From Pseudocercospora fijiensis CIRAD86 (lineage: Eukaryota > Ascomycota > Dothideomycetes > Mycosphaerellales > Mycosphaerellaceae): DNA of 64,000 nt. This document shows, piece after piece, positions 33,100 to 43,349 of this stretch; the stretch's first letter is position 1, and every line of letters begins with the position of its first letter. The translations under genes were made by a program, and so were the position numbers. The DNA lies in contig NW_006921535.1 of assembly GCF_000340215.1 (NCBI RefSeq), positions 2,987,323 through 3,051,322 of the forward strand, written 5' to 3'. The notes beneath the pieces are model-generated. The model had not been told where the DNA came from. It searched no databases and was given only the letters and a program-made list of their open reading frames with translations.

Positions 33100-34677
33100 A
33101 ACAATTTCACTAACAATCGAATAAGCTCTAGCTCTAGCGAAAACGAGCATTAAGAATTAGCGGAATCCTCTAAATCCGAAACCGCCTCTAATCCTATTAA
33201 CGAAGAAATTAGGCGGCGACTAGTTAATATAAGTAAGCCTCCTACGCCCTCTACGCTAGAGGCGCTCTATAATATTATTATAACGATAATAGAGAAGCAA
33301 ACTAAACTTCTCCGTTAAAATAAGCGTCGCCCGCTAGAACTAGGGAGCACTATAAACCCCTTGTTCGAAGGGTAGAACGCTATAGTATATATAGAGCGTT
33401 TTAAGGAAGGCTTAGTTAATTATAAGCTCGATAGAGAATCCGACTAGTATAAGATTCGGTCCTTTACGAGGACTACCTCCTCTAAGCTTTACCGAATCCT
33501 TAAACCCTAGTTAGCTACCTAGAAAAGAACGATAAGTCTAATTCTAACTAGGAGACCTTTAAGATAGCCTTTATAAGGGAATATCGGGAGCGCGATAGCC
33601 GTCGCATTAAAGGCAGTTATACGTAGCTCGAGTCCCTCTGCTTAGTAAGGCGCACTAAGGATAACGATCTAAAGGGGTATATCCGCGAGTTTGTCGAGTT
33701 AGCGGACGGCATCGAATAGAGTAACCTCGAAAACTCTTAGAGAACGAGGCTACTCCTCTAGGGATTACCGTAGCCTATAGCTTAGCGTATCTTCTATCGC
33801 TATAAGCTTAGCGAGTCCGATCCTAAGAGTTTTAGGAAATACAAAGAGGTCCTAGTATATATTAAGGCCGATATTAATAGCACCGCCGATACGAGGAAGT
33901 TTATCTATAGCGAAGATAGGAATAACCTAGCGTAGGTTAGGAAAGACGCTATAGGAAGCAAGGGACCTAAGTTCCTTCCTAAATCGCAAAGTAGTCCTAA
34001 GACCGTAACTCCTACTATTACTAAACACTCTTAGGACGTCGCGGACTTAGCTAAATCCCTAGCCTAGCTAAACCTAAATACGAAGGCATTGTAGCGAGTT
34101 AGGGAGGTTATTAATGCTACTATACTAGGCGATATACTACTAGTCTACTAGGTTTCAGATCCTAACTACTCTAAAGCCCCTTTAGTAGATGTCTACGCTA
34201 TACGGAAGATCTATTCTAACTTAGATAGCAAGTGCTAGATATATAGCGGGTTCAAATATATCTAATCGTCCTACCCTATCTAGAAAGAGCTTCTTAAAAG
34301 GAAGCTTATTATACAAGTAAATAGCCGATTCTACTATATAGACACCGGCGATAAGATTAATTTCGAGTAGGATCGGAGAGCCCCGAAGCTGCCTTAGCTA
34401 AAGACCCTTCTAGAAAAGAAGTATAGCGGCAAGATCGAGTTTAAGGATACTAGGAACAGTACCCTCGCCGCTATTACTAAGCGAGAAACTTAGAAGGTTA
34501 GGGCAAAACAGGTTAAGGAGCGGAGTAGTAATAGTACTACTAAGCCTATTAAGGTCAACTTTGTTTCTTAGGACCCGGACGCAGTTACTAATGTTTACGT
34601 AGTTACTAAGAACAGTATAGACGTTTACGCTACTATACGGTCTTAGACCTAGTCCTAAAACAAGGGCAAGAGCCCTT
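33100..34677 (+). pseudogene. Gypsy C gag, copy 2, 5' part
   Basis: Colinear with copy 1. SSSSSENEY-like start near 33120, gag capsid-like domain about 33330-33900 (FEGxNAIVYIERFKEG; frame changes near 33540), then SxDPNYSKAPLVDVYAIRKI (about 34160) and basic low-complexity sequence. Split by Gypsy B at 34677/34683; it continues at 41807. Confidence 0.78.
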
Positions 34678-34682
34678 AGAAC
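34678..34682. repeat. 5-bp TSD of Gypsy B (left), agaac
   Basis: agaac is repeated at 41802-41806. The undisturbed target is visible in copy 1 near 30245-30265. Confidence 0.9.
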
Positions 34683-34880
34683 TGTAAGAAGGGTTATGTT
34701 AGTAGGTAGATAGGGTGGTAGTGAATTAGTTTAGTATTCGATAGAGATCTAAAAGGAGAGGGAGGAAGGCAGGCTAGTTAGCCTAACGCTAAGCGCCAAG
34801 TCCTGCCTGAGGCATCGAGACCCTAGCTTTACTCGAGCCCGGTTACATACTAATTACGTATAACCTCTTTAGTCCTAATA
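34683..34880 (-). repeat. Gypsy B 3' LTR
   Basis: 198 bp. On the plus strand it starts tgtaagaaggg and ends agtcctaata. The two LTRs differ at about eight positions, all transitions, mostly TG/TA or CA/TA. Confidence 0.92.
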
Positions 34881-35532
34881 TACGCTTCCCTTCTAAAGGC
34901 CGCGCCCTCGTAGCCGGTCTTTGTTCTAGTCTTAACCTCTATTGCTGCTAACTTAGCAGGCCTAATAAGCCGCTTAGTCCGCGCTAAATTGAACGTATAA
35001 CCACCGATTATGTAACTATATCAAACCTTACCTTCTAACACAATGTCTAACTCTAACTACGCTATCCTTACATATAATAAAGTAATATATAACTATAAGA
35101 ATTGAGGACTATCGACTAATTATAATACGAGCGCGTCTTCCCTACTATAATAGGTAGACGTACGAGGTATTGTAGCCCTGCCTCCGCTCTGAGTGACGTC
35201 GTACCGAGTTCTTTGCGTCTACTCTTAAAAGACCTAGCAATGTCCGCTTCCGAGGGTTTATCCGCTTCCGAGGGTTATTGTTCTTATTATTCGTAGTTTC
35301 GCTAGCCTAAATTAGTTAGGTTTGGCAGCCTTTAAGTGTTAACCAATTATATCTTTTTAAAAAACTCAGTTCTTCTAGTTTCTATAGGTAAAGGCCATTG
35401 TAAGTGCAGTAGTAGAGGTTCGCCTCGCTTAAAGGGTTAGATAGATCGAGGAGTAACCTATTGTCCGCAAGATCGACCCCGGCTAGCTTAGCTCTATAGT
35501 TTTGCCCTTAGTTAGTCTATTAGTCGCTTAAT

Positions 35533-35622
35533 CTTTTAACTTAGTTAAAGTTTTAACTTAGCCTTAAAGTTTTAATCAAACCTTTAACAGGCTTAAAGCT
35601 TTGATCAAAGTTTTAATTAAAG
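35533..35622. repeat. Array of AAAGTTTTAA / CTTTGATCAAAG units
   Basis: Alternating direct and inverted short units give several potential stems, the clearest being ctttgatcaaag. Confidence 0.65.
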
Positions 35623-36048
35623 GTGCCTTAGGCTCGTAGTGCAGGTAAGGTTGTGTCTATAGGCGTAGCGACAATAGCAAGTAATATTAACAATAGCAGC
35701 GCTAGTCGTCTTAGCGCTAACTTCACCTTCTTTAACTAACAACAACTCGGCAACACCGTTACTAACATAGCGGTATCCTTCCTTTCTTAAACAGCAACAC
35801 ACCCCGTAATACTGTTACTAATATAGCCGCGCCGGCTACGCCGATTACCTAGGCCTCGAGGCCTCGACGGAATAAGGGAATAAGAGGGGGACCTATAGGG
35901 CGCGTTAGTAAAGAGGTAGAATCCTTAAAAGAGTAGGCAATTAGTTAACGCGTCGTAGCGCGCTTATTAACACTCGGTACGCGTTTACTATAGTAGTGTA
36001 GTCTTATTGTCCTTTGTTGCTAACAATTGCTTGCTTCTAATTAGTTAG

Positions 36049-36076
36049 CTAATAGCACCCCGGGGGTAACATTAAT
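36049..36076. repeat. CCCCGGGG palindrome downstream of Gypsy B pol
   Basis: ctaatagcaccccgggggta then acattaat; same motif family as in Gypsy C, only 20 bp after the pol stop codon (36099-36097). Confidence 0.8.
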
Positions 36077-36096
36077 CCTAGGCCTTAGTAGTAACA

Positions 36097-39000
36097 TTAT
36101 AAGCTTTTGGCCTTCTTCTTGTTCTTCACGCTAGTCTAATACTTATCTAACAACTCGGTTATGTCCTTAAAGGAGCCTTTAGCTTCCTATAAGTCCTATT
36201 CTAGTAGATAGCCTTGCTATCTTAGTAGGTACTCCTTCTTGCCTCGCCTAGTCCGGTGCTTTAGGATACGTTCTATAGACTATAGCTCTTTACTATCCGC
36301 TAGTATGTCTTCGTGTTTAGTAGGGGCTTCATCCCCCTCGCGTAGGTAATATAGCTTAAGGAGGGATATATAGAAGGTATTATAGATAGTATAATAAGGA
36401 GGAAGCTACAACTAATAGGCCTATACAGAGGAGCCCTTAACTTCTCGAATGCGGAATAGACTAATGTATCTTAGTACGAGCTTAGGCCTTGTTTTGCCGT
36501 TAGGTAATAGGTATTTGCGGATACGGAGGTTCTTAGTGCTTAGCATAACTATGTCGCCTTGCTTGAAAGTTATTAGCGTATAGTGTTTGTTATAGTAGGC
36601 CTTCTAATATACCTAGGCCTTTGCTAGTTTGTTAGCTAACTTAGCGTAAATCTCTCGCATCTTTTGAACCCTCTTAATAGCCGCTAGTGTTTCGGGTACT
36701 TAACGCGCTTCCCTTTCCTTACGCTCGGCCTCGAGCGACAGGGGGTCTTGTAGCATAGCAGCGTTCTAACCTATTATAGCTATGTATAGCGAAACCTTAG
36801 TAGATAAGTGTATACTGTTATTGTATACGAATTCCGTAGGCTGTAGGAGGTTAACCTAGTCGTTAGGGTTCTCGTTAATGTAACTGCGTAGGTACTACTA
36901 CAGGGTAGCATTCTGCCTCTCTGTTTAACCGTTAGTCTATAGATAGAAGGCTATTAATAGCCGATGCTTTAGTCTTAGCTATAGGCATATCTCGCTCTAA
37001 TAATAGGATGTGAATGTCGTACCCTAGTTAGAGACTATCCCCTTAGGGGTTCCCTAATAGGTATAGAAGATGTTGCTCTATAGAGCCTCTACTATATTAA
37101 TAGCAGTCCAATCCTTCCGTGCCGGGATGTATCGAGCGCCTTTAGTAAACCGATCTACTATAATAAGGATAGCATCGAAGATGTCCTTGCTACCCCTGCG
37201 TTTAGCAGGTAGAAGGCCTGTAATAAAGTCTATTATAAGCTCTACAAATGGCTTGTAAGGGATTGGTAATAAGGACAACTCGCTAAAAGGCTAATGTTTT
37301 AGTGCCTTAACACGTTGACACACGGTATACGTGTTAACGTATTCCTTTATATCCCGCTTACTATTTAGCTAGTAGTATGTATACGATAGTAGCTCGTGCG
37401 ACCTCTCTATACTATAGTAACCGGCAAGCTCGCTATTATAGTGTCGCTTAAGAAGTTCTTATCGGATCGAATGTTTAGCGGGGACATAGTATCTGCCCTT
37501 GAACTTTAAATAACCTTTGTTATCGATCGACTAGTTGTTACTCTTACTAGATCGAGTCTTTCGCCTACTTATAAGCTTGTCTATACGTTTAGCAGCAAAG
37601 GCGTCCCTCTGCTAAGCCCGTAATAGCTTATCTATAAACGATTAACTATCCCTATTTATAAGGTTATTTAATAGCACCCTCGCTATTAAACGAGGTACGC
37701 ATTATATGCATCTAATAGTACTAGCAGCCGGATTAACTGCATTAGTGCTATCGCTATTACTATATATTGCGATATCGACTAGGGAGTTATTATAACTTCT
37801 CCTGTCTGTGTCCTTAGCCCTTGCCTTAATACGCACTGTTAATATAGTAAGAGCATTAACATGCTTTAAGCCGTCGCGGAGTCCGGTAAGCCGCTTATCC
37901 TACGCTTGCTTATTAACAATACGGGCTATAGCGATCTTGTACTATAGGGTTAGAAACAAAGAATTAATGTGTTAGGTTTCGCTATCGTAGTTAGGTCGCC
38001 TCGATAGGCTATCGGCAGGGTTACTTACGCCTAGCCGGTATAATATATTAAAATCGAACCCGGCGAGGTAGACGGCCTATCTAGCCTATCGACCTATAAC
38101 CCTAGTAACCTTCGTGATTCTACGGAGGTTGTTATAGTCCGTATAGACCTGAATAGTGTGCTAGGCACTATCGAGATAGTGTCTCTAGTACTTAAAGGCC
38201 TCGACAATAGCTAGGAGCTCTTACTTGTAGGTCTCGTAGCGACGCTTAGCGTTAATTATTTTCCTCGAAAAGAAGGCAATCGGGTGCTAGTAATTGTTAT
38301 TAGCCTGTTATAACATAATAGCTAATATAGCAAACTGTGAAGCGTTAGTCTTAATTCGGATCTGCTTGCTTAGTACGAAATAGTGCAACAAAGGGACTTT
38401 AGTAAATCGCTTCTTCAAACCGTTAAAAGCGGCTTGTGCTCTGTTAGTCTATTTGAACTCTCTAGTTAGGTTGGCCTTGGTTTTAGTGAGCTCAGTTAGG
38501 GGCATTATATGCCGTAAATAGCCCTTAATAAAGCGATGATAGAAATTAGCGAAGCCGAGGAATAATTGAAGCTCCTTAATACTAGTAGGGGTTAGCTATT
38601 TAGTAATAGTCTTAATCCGATCAGGATTAGCCTTAATACCCTCGGTTGAAATAAGGAAGCTAAGGAATAACACCTCTTTAGTAGCAAAGGTGCATTTAGA
38701 AGGTTTGCAATATAGTCTATAGGCTCGTAGGCGGTCGAGGACCTTACGTACTACGGCCTAGTATTCTGCAATATCGGGTGAATGTATATAAACTAGGATG
38801 TTATCTAGGTAAACTATATAGAGATAGTCTAATAGGCCCGAAAGGGCCCGATTAATATAGGACTAGAATGTTATAGGGGCGTTTGCTAGCCTAAATAGCA
38901 TAACTAGATACTCGAAATAGCTATAGCGGGTACGGAAGGCTGTTTTCTATTCATTACCCTTACGGATACGGATGCGATAATATATATCCTTAATGTCTAA

Positions 39001-39980
39001 TGTAGTGTAGTAGTAAGCACTAGAAAGGCGATCGAGGGTCTTATTAATAAGAGGAAGTAGACAGCGGTCTTTGATAGTAATAGCGTTAAGCCTACGATAA
39101 TTAATACATAGGCGTAGGCTACTATCCTTCTTTAGTACGAACAGGATAGGGGCGCTAGCAGGGCTGTTACTATACCGAATGCGACTATTAGCTAGGTTTT
39201 CCTCTAGGTACTTACGTAACACAGCAAGCTCTCGTTTACTAAGGTTGTAGAGGGGGCTAAAAGGGACCTCTTTGCCCTCTATAATATTAATCTTATAATC
39301 CGTCTCTTTGAATATAGGCAATGTCGATGCTAAGTGGTGTTTAAACACATCAATGTAGGTCTCTCGAATAGGTTTAAGTATACGCTTAAGCTATTTAGGA
39401 TCTATGCCATTAGGGGGCACTAGTTTATCGTTATTACTACCGAGCAGGTCGGCAGTTAGATTAGCTAAGGCGGGAGTTAGGTTGCTAATAAACAGGACCC
39501 TAATATTATTAGGATACTTACTAATGTCGATGTATTCAATATCCTCTTTCCTAGCGATTCTAAATCGCTATTGTTGACTGCCTAAGTCTATAACTATAGC
39601 ATAGTACTTAAGAACAGGGTTGCTAATAACAATCTTAGATAGGAGGCTGTCTATGTCTACTACGTAGGTAGTGAAGTTTAGTAGGCGCTTATTGCCGAGG
39701 TCGTCTCTTAGGGCTATATAGATATAGTAGGCTCCGTAGGTTAAGTGCCGAGCGTTATTAAACTAAGCAAGGGTTAGCAGGTTAGTCCTAGGCAGTTGTC
39801 GAAGGTCTAATTGCTTAGCTAGGCGATAGCTAATAAGGGCACTAACTAAATTTCCTAGATCTAGTATAACCTTAGTCTTATAGTTAGTCCTATACGTGTC
39901 CGATACGAGATAGGTACGTGTAATAGCTAGTATAATATCGATAGTCTTACGCCGTACGAGGCTAATAGTTAGTGCGGCGC
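36097..39980 (-). pseudogene. Gypsy B pol: protease, RT, RNase H, integrase, chromodomain
   Basis: Minus strand. The protease region is at about 39790-39900 (VILDLGNLVSALIS). RT includes KKDSSLRLCINYRRLNAIT (about 39070-39140) and the catalytic YLDNILVYI (YLDD with the second D changed) near 38790-38820, then [12 protein letters not shown]. RNase H: KTNASQFA and HPIAFFSRKI. Integrase zinc region near 37330-37450 (HYNSELAGYYSIERSHEL, NTYTVC), core with LIIDFITGLLPAKRRGSKDIFDAIL (37190-37260). The chromodomain at 36115-36290 reads SIERILKHRTRRGKKEYL, then QGY and FKDITELLDKY. The stop is TAA at 36099-36097. In chromoviruses the chromodomain binds modified H3 and directs integration to heterochromatin. 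Confidence 0.93.
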
Positions 39981-41400
39981 TTACTCTTTTTTCGAAGGTT
40001 AGCCTATAGGGGTAGCGTTAGCTGCTAAAAGGTGCTTTCGGTGTTTAGCGGTAGTACGGTCGATTCGGGCCTAGTCCTTAGGTTTGTCGCATTAGCCTAG
40101 TAGATAGCTAGTGCTATTACAATTGAAGCACTTCAGTCCGGTTAGGGGATTGCTATAGCTATTGCCGCTGTTGTTAGCCGAGCGATTAGTACTATAGGGA
40201 TACGAGCCCCTTCTACGGCCCCTATTACGGCCTCCTCTGTATAGCCGCCGGCTACGGCTTCTTCTACGGTCGTTGTTACTATTCCTATTGTTAGTATTGT
40301 TGTCTTAGTAGGAACCTTGATTTCCTCCGCGGCTACGGTTGCTACGGTTGCTAGTAGGTCGGATCCTTAATTCTAGTCGTTGCTAGAGCTAGATAGCTCG
40401 TTTAGCAGTTTCGACTTCGACTATGAATTAAATGCGTATAAGATTAGCCTGTTCAAACACACGGCGGCGGTCTAATTCAAGGACCAATTCCTATCGCAAT
40501 TTAGGGCGTATTTCGGAAATCTAGATAGAGTCGGTCTTGGCTAGCAAATCGTCCTCGAGGGTCTTTAAATAGGCCTTAAATAAACGGGCTAATTGATTAG
40601 TCTTTTGCTTAGCCCGAAGGTACTAGTCCTAAGCGTGTTATTGCCTTAGTATAGGGTTTCTAAGGGTGTCTAGTATAATGGTTTTGTAGGTTTGCTACTA
40701 AACAGCGGTCTAATTAGTAAGGGAGTTAAAGTAGTTATCCTAGGTACGCTTTAGGTCTCTATTAATATATTGTATAGCATAGACGACTAGCGAATAGTCG
40801 TCTAGTAGGGCCCTTAGTGCATTTCGTTAGTTAAGCTTATAGTTACGAATGTAGTCGTTATATTGCTTTCGACTAGAGCTATTAAACACGGTATAGTCCT
40901 TAAGTTTAGCATCCTTCTTCTAGACTAGAACTGATAGTGAGGAAGGCCCTACTATCGGCTTAGTGTTAGTTATTAGGGCCTCCTAAAGGCGGCGAATTTC
41001 GAGGAGGTTATCCTTTAGCTATTGTTCTTAACGTAGGGCAGTAAGCCTGTTTTAGGTAGCTTCTTAAAGTCTCGCTACTAGCTAGGGCCTAAAGGCTAGT
41101 TAGCTATATCGTCGATTAACAATGTTGTTAAGAATGTCGTTAATAGGCAATTCTAGATCGTCGCCTAGAACTACAGGTTCTTCGGTAGGCCTAGTAGTAG
41201 GCTCTTTAGTAGGTACTTTAGTAGGTGCTTTAGTAGGCACTTTAGTAGATACTGTGCTACTAGCGTTGTTATTGCTAGCGCTGCTAGCGGCAGCACGGTT
41301 GTTGTTGCTTCGTAATAAACCGGCTATTGTAATAAGGGGTAGTACTAATAATGTATTATAGCCCCTTATAGTACGGATATAGCGGAATTAGCGAGTATCG
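39981..41400 (-). pseudogene. Gypsy B gag with CCHC zinc knuckle
   Basis: Minus strand. The N-terminal part has proline/threonine repeats KVPTKAPTKVPTKEPT (about 41195-41240) after an Asn/Ala-rich stretch. A capsid-like helical region follows (40440-40950, e.g. FNSSSRKQYNDYIRNYKLN). Then a Gln/Arg/Gly-rich region with RGGRNRGRRRGS (about 40200-40400) and a zinc knuckle CFNCNSTSYLLGxCD (C-x2-C-x4-H-x4-C with H now Y) at about 40095-40130. Start codon uncertain. Gag and pol may be one frame. Confidence 0.85.
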
Positions 41401-41603
41401 GCCTAATGTACTTAACTTAGTGTAATAGGCCGTATAGAAGGCCTTGCTTGATAATTAGTACGGTTGTTTTAGTAGAATAGTACGTATAGGTCCCGTTCTT
41501 CGGGTATAATATAGTTAAATCGATAGTTTTTCGTAGCTATACCGCTAAAAGCTTGAAATAAGGACTATCTAGCTACTGCCCTTAAAGGGTAGATCGAATA
41601 CTA

Positions 41604-41801
41604 TATAAGAAGGGTTATATTAGTAGGTAGATAGGGTAGTAGTGAATTAGTTTAGTATTCGATAGAGATCTAAGAGGAGAGGGAGGAAGGCAGGCTAGTT
41701 GGCCTAACGCTAAGCGCCAAGTCCTGCCTAAGGCATCGAGACCCTAGCTTTACTCGAGCCCGGTTACATGCTAATCACGTATAACCTCTTTAGTCCTAAT
41801 A
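41604..41801 (-). repeat. Gypsy B 5' LTR
   Basis: 198 bp, same orientation as 34683-34880. On the minus strand the next bases are TAGTATTCGATCTACC (TGG... before RIP), the likely primer binding site (41588-41603). Confidence 0.92.
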
Positions 41802-41806
41802 AGAAC
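41802..41806. repeat. 5-bp TSD of Gypsy B (right), agaac
   Basis: Matches 34678-34682; the gag of Gypsy C copy 2 resumes here. Confidence 0.9.
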
Positions 41807-43215
41807 CCTACTCGCCCTAGCGCGGCAGCCCCTACTAGGGTATTAAAGAACAAGGCGGCCGATAAGGCTAAACAATAGCGAGAGTTAACTACTAAAACTA
41901 AGACTCTCTAGATAGCTATAGACCGCGCTACTAGACCTAGCACTATACCTAGCACCCTACCTATAGAAAGCCTAGTCGTCCTAGAGACTCTAGAGGTCGA
42001 TATAGAGGATGTTGCTACTGACATTAGTAGTACCCTAGGGCTAGCTAACCTACCTACCTATAAGCGGAAGTTATCCGACCTAAAGAGCTTTCGCTTTAAT
42101 AGGTATATAAAGAAGTATAGTACTAGCCTAGCTAACTCCTTAGACACAAAGGCAAACGCTCTCTTCTAGGCTTTATAGTTCCTAGACCTTAAGTCTAATA
42201 TGTCTATAGGAGAGCTGCTAGTATACGGTTTGCCTACTAACCTATTCTAGAGCTAAATCCCTAACGATACTACCTTTATAAAAGACCTCGCTACTCTCCG
42301 AAGGAAATAGGGACGAGAAGACTATATCGACGTCTCTTCCCTATAGTTCCTTCCTAAATTTTTAGGTACCTAAGAGTTAGTAGAAGGCGAATTAGTAACC
42401 TACGAAAGCTAGGAGACTATCGATAATGCTAACGAAGAGGGAGTTAAGGAGATAGGCCGAGGGGATAGTAATAATCCCGACCCTACTCTAGTTTCAGTCT
42501 CTATTAAGGCTGTCCGGTTTACTAGCTAACAAATCGGTCGAGTAGGACCTCCTCGACCTAAGGAACTTTATTCTATCCTTAATAATATAGACCTTTCCGC
42601 AGTTACCCGTTCCTTCGCCGTCGTCCCCGCTATCTATATTTAGGTTACTATCGGGAGCTATAGTTAATAGATGCTAGCAATGCTTAATAATAGTTCGGAG
42701 TTACTTATTATAAGTAAGCGTTAGGCTAAACAACTTAGGCTACTAATAAATAGAGACATTTCCCTCGGTATATAGGGAGTAAATAGGGAGGTTGCGCTAG
42801 TAGGTACCTACTATAATATTGTAGTAGACGCCTTCGGCATATACTTTTCCTTTACTTTCTAGATTGCCGCCGACCTAAATACGCTAATTATTCTAGGTCG
42901 GCTATAGTCTCGCATAACTCGTAGTATCTAGCGCAACTACGACGATAGCTCCTAGGAGGGAACTATCGCTAACTAGAAGGGCAACCGAGTCGTATTTACT
43001 AGTTATATCGGCAATACTAGCTACAAGTCCTACGAGGATATCCTTGCTACTTCTAAACGGTCTTCGGGAAACGCTACGGCGCGGTTATAAGACCGGCAAT
43101 CTGCGCTATAAGTTAGTATAGCTTTAATAGGTTATATCTAGAAGTGCGCCGCTCCGTACGTTAAGGCAAGTTTCTAGGTTCTATACTAAGAAGACGAATG
43201 CTCGAAGCGACCGCG
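41807..43215 (+). pseudogene. Gypsy C gag-protease, copy 2, 3' part
   Basis: It continues the gag of copy 2: PTRPSAAAPTRVLKNKAAD-like basic linker, then helical region (YKRKLSDLKSFRFNRYIKK, about 42060-42110). A retropepsin-like region follows at about 42640-42910: LAMLNNSSELLIISKRQAKQL where DxGSExNxI is expected, then LNTLIILGRP (ILG...G/R end of the protease fold). The DTG-type Asp is now Asn (AAT); TG-to-TA RIP could explain D-to-N. Coding ends near 43215. Confidence 0.78.
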
Positions 43216-43249
43216 AGTATAATATAACGACTACCTAGCGCGCAAGTTA

Positions 43250-43279
43250 AGGTAATAATGCTATCGCAAGTATTATTAC
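43250..43279. repeat. Conserved hairpin at gag-pol boundary, copy 2
   Basis: ggtaataatgc and gtattattacc arms; counterpart of 28756-28785. Confidence 0.72.
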
Positions 43280-43320
43280 CGGAGGCGGGTCTACCCGAAC
43301 TAACTAATTAGAGCGCGAGT

Positions 43321-43347
43321 CTAATGCTACCCTAGGGGTGTTATTAC
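43321..43347. repeat. CCCTAGGGG palindrome at gag-pol boundary, copy 2
   Basis: ctaatgctaccctaggggtgttatta; counterpart of 28690-28715 with a C-to-T change in the core. Confidence 0.78.
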
Positions 43348-43349
43348 GA

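Larger units (their letters stand above)
32296..33100 (+). other. Gypsy C copy 2 leader
   Basis: About 800 bp without a recognised gene. The segment 32296-32770 is the reverse complement of 51369-51834. A CCCCGGGG palindrome lies at 32950-32977. Confidence 0.7.
34881..36096 (-). other. Gypsy B 3' region after pol, no gene recognised
   Basis: About 1.2 kb without a coding signal I trust. It holds an 18-bp direct repeat (tccgcttccgagggtt, 35241-35276), an array of aagttttaa/ctttgatcaaag palindromic units (35533-35622) and the CCCCGGGG palindrome at 36049-36076. A short open frame at 35617-35802 has no domain. Confidence 0.6.
34683..41801 (-). mobile_element. Gypsy B: chromovirus (Ty3/gypsy with chromodomain), innermost insertion
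   Basis: The 7,119-bp element has 198-bp LTRs and TSD agaac. On the minus strand: LTR, gag with zinc knuckle, protease, RT, RNase H, integrase, chromodomain, about 1.2 kb of 3' sequence, LTR. As the innermost element it must be the youngest of the nest. It keeps the longest open frame in the window (133 codons) and more CA/TG than its hosts. Confidence 0.93.

Noticed and set aside
35617..35802. Minus-strand 61-codon open frame beginning MCCCLRKEG
   Set aside because: No domain, no context beyond the Gypsy B 3' region; likely chance.
37070..37258. Plus-strand open frame of 62 codons
   Set aside because: Opposite strand of the Gypsy B integrase core, which has recognisable motifs.
41122..41361. 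Plus-strand open frame of 79 codons with GxLVG repeats
   Set aside because: Antisense of the proline/threonine repeat region of Gypsy B gag, which is the coding strand.
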